A DNA stretch of 21,270 nucleotides, from NCBI GenBank assembly GCA_015222595.1, contig JADFVP010000066.1, positions 1 to 21,270 on the forward strand, in the 5' to 3' direction. The first letter of the stretch is position 1. Each line of letters opens with the position of its first letter. Both the position numbers and the translations under genes were made by a program. Shown here one piece after another: positions 15,476 to 21,270 of the stretch. Under the pieces are notes generated by a model. It saw only the letters and a list, made by a program, of their open reading frames with translations, made no database searches and was not told the origin of the DNA. This stretch comes from Pseudomonadota bacterium. Lineage in GTDB: Bacteria; Desulfobacterota; GWC2-55-46; JADFVP01.

Positions 15476-16837
15476 ATGACAGGTGCATCGAGGACGACGG
15501 CTCACAGGGTGCTCGGCAGGGTGTGCGGGGGCGGGTATGCCGATATACTTCTAGAGAGCGCGCTTTCGGGGCTTGCGGCCAAAGAGAGGCCGCTTACGAC
15601 CGAGCTGGTCTACGGCGTGCTGAGGCAGATGGTGCGAATCGACTATGTTATCAGCTCTTTCGCTTCGGTCAAGCCGGAGAAGATGGAGCACAAGGTCTTG
15701 AATTCTTTGAGGTTAGGCGTCTATCAGCTGCTTTTTCTCTCTGGCGTTCCGCCGCATGCGGCAATAAACGAGTCGGTGGAGCTGGTTAGCTCGCTTGGGC
15801 GCAAGCGCACCGGTTTTGTAAACGGCGTGCTGAGGCGAATTAGCGTTGAGGGAGAGGGGCTTGCCTTCCCCGATATTGCCGCAGATCCGGTTATCCACAT
15901 ATCCACAGTCTATTCACACCCTGAGTGGATCGTGCGCCGCTGGGTCGAGAGGTACGGGGTAGAAGAGTCGATAGAGCTTTGCAAGGCCAATCTTGTGCCG
16001 GGACCAAAGTGCCTGAGGATCAACACCTTGGAGGTGTCGAGCAAGGAGGAACGCGCCGCTCTTATCGAGGAGTTTACCGAGGCCGGCTTTTCTTTCACCC
16101 CTGACGGTTTCAGCGCCGATGCGCTGATACTTGAGGGACGCGGCAGGTTTTTGAAAGAGGGTGGAGGCGCGCAGGACCGGAGGTACTATTTTCAGGACTC
16201 GGCCTCTCAGCTCGTCAGTTGCCTCCTCTCGCCGACGCCGGGCTCTGCAGTGCTCGACGCGTGCGCGGCTCCGGGCGGAAAGAGTTCTCATATTGCCGCG
16301 CTCATGGGAAACTCCGGTAGTCTCGTTGCCGTTGAACGCAACGGGGCGCGCGCAAAGCTGCTTCGTGCAACATTAAAGAGGCTAGGGGTAACGAACGCCA
16401 CAGTTCTCTCGGCCGACTCCGAGCTGGCATTAAATCTATCAGAAGAGATGCCAAAAGAGTTCGATTTTGTATTATGCGACGCGCCGTGCTCCGGGCTTGG
16501 GGTGTTGGCACGGGCCCCGGACATTAAGCTGAGGAGAAAGAGCACAGATATAGCCGAGCTGGCGAGGCGGCAGAAGAGGCTTATAGAGAACCTCGGCAGG
16601 TACGTCCTGCCCGGTGGCACGCTGGTCTATTCGGTCTGTAGCAACGAACCGGAAGAGAGCACGGAGATCGTCGAGGCCTTTATAGCCGCCAACCCGCACT
16701 TTAGCATTGAGAACGCCAATGAGTTCCTTAGCCCGGAGTGCGCTCCTTTTGTCGATGAGAGGGGTTTTTTGAGGACTTATTCACACAAGGCCCGCATGGA
16801 CGGCTTCTTTGCGGCAAGGCTCAAAAGGGGACTGTAG
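15476..16837 (+). CDS. rsmB: 16S rRNA (cytosine-967-C5) methyltransferase
   Basis: RsmB methylates C967 of 16S rRNA using S-adenosylmethionine. The 453-residue protein has the N-terminal NusB-like RNA-binding domain (about 1-130, with LTTELVYGVLRQ and RTGFVNGVLR) and a Rossmann methyltransferase domain (about 175-450). The SAM motif I is DACAAPGGKSSH at 261-272. The two catalytic cysteines of the m5C family are C338 in DAPCSGLG and C388 in YSVCSNEPEES. Length agrees with the family (about 430-450). The ATG has AAGGG about 8 nt upstream. It is often linked to fmt or def, but here it stands alone, meeting the DUF799-like lipoprotein gene end to end with only 10 nt between. No terminator was seen. 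Confidence 0.95.
   Translation: MTGASRTTAHRVLGRVCGGGYADILLESALSGLAAKERPLTTELVYGVLRQMVRIDYVISSFASVKPEKMEHKVLNSLRLGVYQLLFLSGVPPHAAINESVELVSSLGRKRTGFVNGVLRRISVEGEGLAFPDIAADPVIHISTVYSHPEWIVRRWVERYGVEESIELCKANLVPGPKCLRINTLEVSSKEERAALIEEFTEAGFSFTPDGFSADALILEGRGRFLKEGGGAQDRRYYFQDSASQLVSCLLSPTPGSAVLDACAAPGGKSSHIAALMGNSGSLVAVERNGARAKLLRATLKRLGVTNATVLSADSELALNLSEEMPKEFDFVLCDAPCSGLGVLARAPDIKLRRKSTDIAELARRQKRLIENLGRYVLPGGTLVYSVCSNEPEESTEIVEAFIAANPHFSIENANEFLSPECAPFVDERGFLRTYSHKARMDGFFAARLKRGL
15891..15918 (+). other. Three DnaA-box-like sites inside rsmB
   Basis: TTATCCACA (15891-15899) is a consensus box. ATATCCACA (15899-15907) and CTATTCACA (15910-15918) each differ from TTATNCACA at one base. They lie in tandem in the codons for VIHISTVYSHPE. 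Other consensus boxes occur at 15266, 16777 and 18850, all on the plus strand. Confidence 0.45.
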
Positions 16838-16847
16838 TACGGGGGGG

Positions 16848-17513
16848 TTACGGAAGCCAGTCGAAGTACCTCTTCTTCTCACTCGATGCGTTGCCGAGAG
16901 GCAGAGTTGAGAAGACGTCGTTAATAAAGCGTTGCACCCGTGGTTCGTAGACCTTGATTATCGCAAGCTCCATTGTCTCTTTATCCATCCTTATATCCGA
17001 CTCCGTTGTGTCGTACTCGGCGCTCCAGAGCTTTACGCCCTCTTTTGAGTAGAGCGAAAAGCGAGCCTTGACCTTCAGGTAGGCGTAGGTGACCACAATG
17101 TTGCTCTCCCACTCGATGATTTCAGTTTTGAGTACGGCGTCGGTGTCGAGCGCCTTGGAAAAATCTGCGGGGCTTGTCGTGCCGGTAGCGCTGCTGCCCC
17201 TCTTGCCGAGTACTCGGTCGACGCTTTCTGGTGTCGGGCTCAAGTAGTCGAGGGTGCGGAGTTTTTCGTACGTCATGGCCCGAAAGACCCTTGCTACGTC
17301 CTTATATTGCGCAGTGTCGAGCGCACCGCTGCCCTCTGCCCACTCTATCGGCAGCACTGCAACGGTATGAGGAGCGCGTGAGGCAAAGCGCTCGTCGACG
17401 GTATGGTGAACTGTGTGAGAACAGCCTGTGGCGACTACCGTTATTATGACCGCAAAGAGCAGGCTTGCACCGAGCGCACCGTGCCTGTAGAGACTTTTTA
17501 TATTAATCCGCAT
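16848..17513 (-). CDS. Lipoprotein resembling the DUF799/GNA1162 family
   Basis: The 221-residue protein has a basic N-terminus, a hydrophobic stretch and VVATGC, so Cys31 should be lipidated. After it come APHTVAVLPIEWAEGSG, a helical segment YKDVARVFRAMTYEKLRTL, LSPTPESVDRVLG and the strand TYAYLKVKARFSLYSKEG, which together resemble DUF799/GNA1162-type lipoproteins. Those proteins are thought to have a TolB/CsgG-like fold and occur in envelope gene clusters. The match is by eye. The start ATG overlaps the end of the preceding gene by 11 nt, with GGAG 7 nt upstream, so it is translationally coupled to it. It is last in the miaA transcription unit. Confidence 0.75.
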   Translation of the reverse strand: MRINIKSLYRHGALGASLLFAVIITVVATGCSHTVHHTVDERFASRAPHTVAVLPIEWAEGSGALDTAQYKDVARVFRAMTYEKLRTLDYLSPTPESVDRVLGKRGSSATGTTSPADFSKALDTDAVLKTEIIEWESNIVVTYAYLKVKARFSLYSKEGVKLWSAEYDTTESDIRMDKETMELAIIKVYEPRVQRFINDVFSTLPLGNASSEKKRYFDWLP

Positions 17514-18354
17514 CTGGACTCTCCATAAACTCTTTAAAGGAGATCGTGGCCGGTGAGGCCTTAACTATTATTGTTCCGCTCTTGGTGCCTGTTACTATGT
17601 AGTCGCTCCCGACCTCTTCGGCTATGCGCCTCATCAACTCGCTCATGCTGCCGGTGGGTTCGAGTGTGAAGGCGTACCGGTTGGCGGTAAAGGAGTCGTA
17701 CCGGATCTCGCGAATCATCGTAATACGCTCAAGCGAGGTCAACAACGTACGGTACTTCCGGTAGTCGGTGAGGTCGAGCAGTACCAAAGAGATACTCTCG
17801 GCGAACTCTTCGTCTGCAAAAAGGATCTCTCCGAGGGCTCCGCGCAGGCTCGTGGTGTCTATGGCGGCCTCTACCCAGATATGGTACGTAACCACCTCTG
17901 TCGGCTGCGGCTCTTTTGTAGCTTTTGTATTGGCCGGGTCGTCCCCTGAACTCTCTACAAGCGTGGGAAGTACGGTCTCAACGGTAGACTCTTCTGAGAG
18001 CACCTTGAAGTTCTTTATAAAGTCGACTGCGTTCGAGTAGATTTCCGTCTCCACGATCGTAGGGTCTACGTCCACTCTCTCGCGTTCCAGTACGCTTTCA
18101 AGCACTTCGGCAACTGCGTTCTTTAGCGCCTGCTCTATTGCCGCACTCTTTATGTTCGGGGTCTCAACGCTTTTTTGTGCGGCCCCCTCTGCGGTGATCA
18201 TAATTATTTCACCAGACTCTTTGGCCCCGGCTACAGAGGCTAGAGAAAAGAGGCTGACCACTAAGAGTGCAATGGCACTCAGGCTTGCGCTTGCACGCAC
18301 CCCGGCGCTCCGTCTGTTCTCGTTATTTTTGCGGCGGTAAAAAAAGTTCAACAC
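17503..18354 (-). CDS. Exported protein with FlgT/LPP20-like N-terminal region
   Basis: The 283-residue protein starts GTG (GAGGAG 5 nt upstream; the adjacent TTG is an alternative). Residues 22-45 form a signal peptide or membrane anchor ending VAGAKES. The region 65-120, with AIEQALKNAVAEVLE and an aromatic DFIKNFKVL, resembles the N-terminal domain of FlgT and LPP20-type proteins, which typically convert an exported Ala/Gln helix into part of an envelope assembly. The second half (155-275) has alternating strands such as VTYHIWVEAAID. No catalytic site is seen. It overlaps miaA upstream by 7 nt and the lipoprotein gene downstream by 11 nt, so the two probably form a secreted pair encoded on the miaA message. 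Confidence 0.7.
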   Translation of the reverse strand: MLNFFYRRKNNENRRSAGVRASASLSAIALLVVSLFSLASVAGAKESGEIIMITAEGAAQKSVETPNIKSAAIEQALKNAVAEVLESVLERERVDVDPTIVETEIYSNAVDFIKNFKVLSEESTVETVLPTLVESSGDDPANTKATKEPQPTEVVTYHIWVEAAIDTTSLRGALGEILFADEEFAESISLVLLDLTDYRKYRTLLTSLERITMIREIRYDSFTANRYAFTLEPTGSMSELMRRIAEEVGSDYIVTGTKSGTIIVKASPATISFKEFMESPDAD

Positions 18355-19256
18355 AGGTGCTCCTCTACTCTTTTCATAATGCGGGCATCGTCACGCGAGT
18401 ACCACTCTATAGCTCTATCTTTCTTGAACCATGTTAGCTGCTTCTTTGCATATCGGCGGGTGTTTCTCTTTAGCAGCCGTACGGCTTCGTCTAAAGGGTA
18501 CTCGCCGTTTAGGTATCCGACCATCTCTTTATACCCCAGAGCGCCCATCGGCTTCAAGTCCTCTCGGTAGCCGTCTCTTAAAAGCCCCTCTACCTCGGCC
18601 ACCAGTCCGGCCTCGACCATCTTATCTACGCGCCCTTCGATTCTCTTGTACAAGACAGATCGCTCTATGTCGAGTCCGATCTTGAGCGCATTGTAACGCT
18701 TCTCTTTTAGCGCGTGCTCAGAGTGAAACTCCGAGATCGGACGCTTGGTAAGGGCCTCAACCTCAAGGGCGCGAATCACACGCCTTAGGTTGTTGGGGTG
18801 GATCTTTTCGGCGCTCTCAGGGTCAACATGCTTTAGCATGTCGTGTACTTTATTCACACCACCCTGGCGGGCAACCTCCAGAAGCTCTTCTCTTAGCGCT
18901 GTGTCGGCCTCCGGGCCGTCAAAGATTCCCTCTACAAGCGAGCGTATATAGAGCCCGGTGCCGCCAGTTACGAAGGCGTTTCGGCTGCGCGAGCAGATGT
19001 CGGCAATGGCCAGGTCCGCATCGGCTACAAACCGTGCAACGGTGTACTCTTCGTCCGGGTCTAGAATATCTATCAGGTGGTGCGGTACTCTTTTGCGCTC
19101 CAGAGGTGTCGGCTTTGCCGTACCTATATTCATCTGCCGATATACCTGTACGGAGTCGGCCCCTACAATTTCTCCGTTAAAGCGGAGTGCCGCCTCCATG
19201 GCCAGAGAGCTTTTGCCAGATGCCGTAGGCCCAACGATTATAACGATCTTTTGCAT
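18348..19256 (-). CDS. miaA: tRNA dimethylallyltransferase
   Basis: MiaA adds a dimethylallyl group to N6 of A37 in tRNAs reading UNN codons. The 302-residue protein has the P-loop GPTASGKS at 9-16, the DS motif in GADSVQVYRQMNIGTAKPT (34-52), PHHLIDILDPDEEY, the TGGTGLYIRSL segment and the C-terminal LKRNTRRYAKKQLTWFKKD. These are all family signatures, and the length is normal. It follows mutL and a phosphoesterase gene. mutL-miaA linkage is common in bacteria. An extended -10 promoter at 19370-19397 gives it its own transcript with a leader of about 107 nt. It overlaps the next gene by 7 nt. Confidence 0.97.
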   Translation of the reverse strand: MQKIVIIVGPTASGKSSLAMEAALRFNGEIVGADSVQVYRQMNIGTAKPTPLERKRVPHHLIDILDPDEEYTVARFVADADLAIADICSRSRNAFVTGGTGLYIRSLVEGIFDGPEADTALREELLEVARQGGVNKVHDMLKHVDPESAEKIHPNNLRRVIRALEVEALTKRPISEFHSEHALKEKRYNALKIGLDIERSVLYKRIEGRVDKMVEAGLVAEVEGLLRDGYREDLKPMGALGYKEMVGYLNGEYPLDEAVRLLKRNTRRYAKKQLTWFKKDRAIEWYSRDDARIMKRVEEHLC

Positions 19257-19369
19257 TGGATCACCGGTCGATATCTCTTCAAGCTAACGGGCCTATAAAA
19301 AGAGCCGCCACGAGAGTTACTCCGTTCATGACTCTATGACTAGTTATGTTCGCCCCTGTCGGGTTCGGT

Positions 19370-19397
19370 ATTATAGCACCGGTCGGGGCGATTTAAA
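19370..19397 (-). promoter_or_regulatory. miaA promoter with extended -10
   Basis: On the minus strand TTTAAA (19397-19392) is separated by 16 bp from a perfect TATAAT (19375-19370), with TGC before the -10 as an extended element. CGCCCC at 19351-19356 and GGGGCG at 19385-19390 form an inverted repeat around the -10, possibly an operator or a hairpin. Confidence 0.65.
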
Positions 19398-19431
19398 AGG
19401 GGCGCGCTCTACAAGCTTCCGTAGGCTCTCT

Positions 19432-20340
19432 CTATACCGCCTCGGTAAACTTTACTATACGCGGGGCCCAATCAGATTTCTCTTCCGGGGCCGCCCTTAG
19501 CGTCAAGAGCGTTATTTCCGGCGGGCAGTTCAGTCTGATGGGGATAAAGCAGACCCCGATACCACGCGATACATAGACCTGTGTCGGGTGCTCGTCTCTA
19601 ATGTTGACCAGTCCGCCTGAATATTTCTGCCCGAACCTTGACGGAAGCAGCGGCGCATACGAGAAGGGCAGCCGGATCTGTCCGCCGTGCGTGTGGCCAG
19701 AGAGCACGAGGTCTACTTTGAGGTTCTGGTCGAGTGTCTCGGCGAAGTCCGGGTTGTGCGAGAGCAGTATGCGCGGGACATCCTGGTCGGCCCCGGCAAA
19801 GGCTGCTGCAGCGTCTGGACAATCGTAAAGGTAGTCTGCCGCTCCGGCTACGCAGATAGCACGGCCGGAGTGCTCAATAATGGCATGGCTGTTGTCGAGC
19901 AGAGGAACTTTATACTTCGCAAGCATGTCCGTCGTCCGCTCTTTGCTGTAAAAGTGGTCGTGGTTGCCGAGTACGCTGAGCAGCCCGTGGCGGGCCTTAA
20001 GTTTAGAAAGGGCCTCGATTGCAGGCTCTATATAACTCGAACCCTCATCTATATAGTCTCCGGTCAGTACCGTCAGGTCGGGCGAGAGCGCATTTGCGGT
20101 TTCGATTACCTTATGGAGAAAATTCGACCCGATTACGCGGCCATAGTGAACGTCGGTTATCTGGCAGATGGTAAAGCCGTCGAAGGCTTCTGCGAGCCCG
20201 GCAATCTCCACGCTGACTCTTTCTACCCTCGGAGAGCGCGGCATCTTGAGGGCGCTCTTTTCCATCACTCTTCCCACCAGAAGCATGGCGGAGTCTATGA
20301 GACTGCTATTCATGATCTTGAAGTTATCTTTTGAAGACAC
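19432..20340 (-). CDS. Calcineurin-like metallophosphoesterase (YkuE/YaeI-like)
   Basis: The 302-residue protein has the complete dinuclear metal site of the family: D63 and H65 in TDVHYG, D95 in TGDYID, N126 and H127 in GNHDHF, H195 in LLSHNPDF, and H216/H218 in SGHTHGGQ. It most resembles the YkuE/YaeI branch of membrane-associated phosphodiesterases. There is no clear signal peptide, but the N-terminal 35 residues are amphipathic. The start is taken as GTG at 20340, with GGAG 7 nt upstream, which overlaps the mutL end by 17 nt. An ATG nine codons later has no ribosome site. It lies between mutL and miaA. The substrate is not predictable. Confidence 0.88.
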   Translation of the reverse strand: MSSKDNFKIMNSSLIDSAMLLVGRVMEKSALKMPRSPRVERVSVEIAGLAEAFDGFTICQITDVHYGRVIGSNFLHKVIETANALSPDLTVLTGDYIDEGSSYIEPAIEALSKLKARHGLLSVLGNHDHFYSKERTTDMLAKYKVPLLDNSHAIIEHSGRAICVAGAADYLYDCPDAAAAFAGADQDVPRILLSHNPDFAETLDQNLKVDLVLSGHTHGGQIRLPFSYAPLLPSRFGQKYSGGLVNIRDEHPTQVYVSRGIGVCFIPIRLNCPPEITLLTLRAAPEEKSDWAPRIVKFTEAV

Positions 20341-21270
20341 GTTCTATCTCCGAGCGCGAATACCGTTTGATTACAGGCCTGCCGTGCGGGCAGTGGCCTG
20401 CAAAGTCTATTGCGGCAAGGCTTCTTATTAGCGCCATGGATTCGGCGTCCGTAAGGCGTCTTGGGCCGCGAATTACGCTGTGGCAGGCTATGCGCATAAG
20501 CACCTCTTCTATTCTCTCTTCGATGAGCGAGCTTCCTTTGAGCGCGCCAAGCTCTTCGGCTATGTCTGTTATAAGTGACGCGGCTCCTCGTGAGCTGAGG
20601 ATAGAGGGTACGGCCTTTACCAGAAAAGTCTCTCCGCCGAGGCGCGCAGATGGGCCGAACTCAATTACCTCGAAGCCGAAACTGTCGAGATAGCCGAGCG
20701 ACGCCTTTAGCGCGTCGCGCTCTTCCGGGGTGGTCTCTATCTTTTCAGGCAGCAGAAGCAGCTGGCGCGCAATGCCCTCACCGTCGGCATACCCTTTCTT
20801 AAGAGCCTCAAAGGCGCACCGCTCTGCGGCCCCGTGAGCATCTATAAGGAAGAAGCCGGGCTCAATGCCGTCTCCTCCCGGACAGTCCGCTACAATAAAC
20901 TCTCCCCAGAGCTGGCCTATGGGGCGAAGCGTCAAAAGCTCCGGATTTTTTAGCTCTTCACCTTCTGCGCTCACGCCCTCGCGCTCGGTGGCATTAGAAA
21001 AGGCAGAAGCGCCGGTTGCGCCGGACATGTTGGCCACGTCTGTTATGTTGGCCCTGTTGGACAGACCGTGAAAGTCGAAGCTGCCGTTTCTGCTTGCGCT
21101 CTGTTTTTCTCTTGCGGGAGAGTAAAGGGGTACCCCCTCCATTGCCACTGTTTCTGCTTCTGTGGTTCTTGCAGCGTCCGTTCGGTCTCCCGGAGGCAGC
21201 GTAGAGGCTGCAAGGGCCTCTTTGACCGATGTGCGAACAAGGTCGTAGACCGATCTCGGGTTCTGAAAGC
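20324..21270 (-). CDS. mutL: DNA mismatch repair protein MutL (3' part)
   Basis: The frame is open to the window edge, and the first visible codons read FQNPRSVYDLVRTSVKEAL. This is the end of the MutL N-terminal ATPase domain, so the ATPase motifs lie outside the window. 314 residues are seen: a low-complexity linker (about 20-100), then the C-terminal dimerisation and endonuclease domain. The nuclease motif reads DAHGAAERCAFE, in place of the usual DQHA-x2-E-x4-E. The Asp, His and both Glu positions are kept, but Gln and Ala are replaced by Ala and Gly. ACHSVIRG and the metal-site CPHGRP follow. MutL proteins with these motifs nick DNA, unlike E. coli MutL. It is followed by an overlapping phosphoesterase gene. 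Confidence 0.95.
   Translation of the reverse strand, partial: FQNPRSVYDLVRTSVKEALAASTLPPGDRTDAARTTEAETVAMEGVPLYSPAREKQSASRNGSFDFHGLSNRANITDVANMSGATGASAFSNATEREGVSAEGEELKNPELLTLRPIGQLWGEFIVADCPGGDGIEPGFFLIDAHGAAERCAFEALKKGYADGEGIARQLLLLPEKIETTPEERDALKASLGYLDSFGFEVIEFGPSARLGGETFLVKAVPSILSSRGAASLITDIAEELGALKGSSLIEERIEEVLMRIACHSVIRGPRRLTDAESMALIRSLAAIDFAGHCPHGRPVIKRYSRSEIERVFKR

Noticed and set aside
15266..15918. Chromosomal replication origin at the DnaA-box sites
   Set aside because: There is no AT-rich unwinding region beside the boxes and no dnaA, dnaN, gidA or rnpA gene nearby.
1..21270. CRISPR array, insertion sequence, prophage or integron
   Set aside because: No regularly spaced palindromic repeats, transposase or integrase motif, or att-like flanking repeats were seen. 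The only clear repeats are protein-coding.

Overview
The window carries ordinary Gram-negative housekeeping genes (mutL, miaA, rsmB, smpB, tmRNA) among envelope and redox genes. Lipoprotein signal peptides, multihaem c-type cytochromes, an M48 lipoprotein protease, an RseC-type membrane protein and a chemoreceptor all point to a diderm, respiratory, chemotactic bacterium. The gene families and the SmpB sequence look most like Desulfobacterota (former Deltaproteobacteria) or a relative. That placement is a judgement from family resemblance, not a computed result.

Layout. 1-2000 (+): 3' end of a large coiled-coil protein with near-identical 55-residue tandem repeats and a C-terminal LysM domain, closed by a terminator. 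2197-4115 (-): two overlapping cytochrome genes, the first a mono-haem cytochrome with 16 Asn-Pro-Cys tripeptides on both sides of its haem domain, the second a pentahaem cytochrome. 4116-4609: long non-coding stretch with a strong plus-strand terminator that no gene explains. 4610-5257 (-): TPR-like protein. 5258-5663: divergent intergenic region with a perfect palindrome and a bidirectional terminator. 5664-7744 (+): two-gene operon (polytopic coiled-coil membrane protein, then a VWA lipoprotein with ATGA overlap). 7915-8784 (+): M48 lipoprotein protease behind a good promoter. 8817-10680 (-): small cupin and a long nitronate-monooxygenase-like flavoprotein separated by a terminator. 10977-12305 (-): rseC-like gene, smpB and ssrA (tmRNA), so the two trans-translation components lie together. 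12441-14840 (-): methyl-accepting chemotaxis protein. 14841-15475: long intergenic region with three adjacent hairpins ahead of rsmB. 15476-16837 (+): rsmB. 16848-19256 (-): miaA, a FlgT/LPP20-like exported protein and a DUF799-like lipoprotein, with overlapping genes. 19432-21270 (-): metallophosphoesterase and the 3' part of mutL.

Most likely to be new: the Asn-Pro-Cys repeat cytochrome paired with a pentahaem cytochrome, and the membrane/VWA-lipoprotein pair. Second-tier signals are the structured leader before rsmB, the orphan terminators, a probable leaderless rseC, and DnaA-box-like sites in and around rsmB. Five genes appear to start with GTG or TTG, so start codons in this genome need care.
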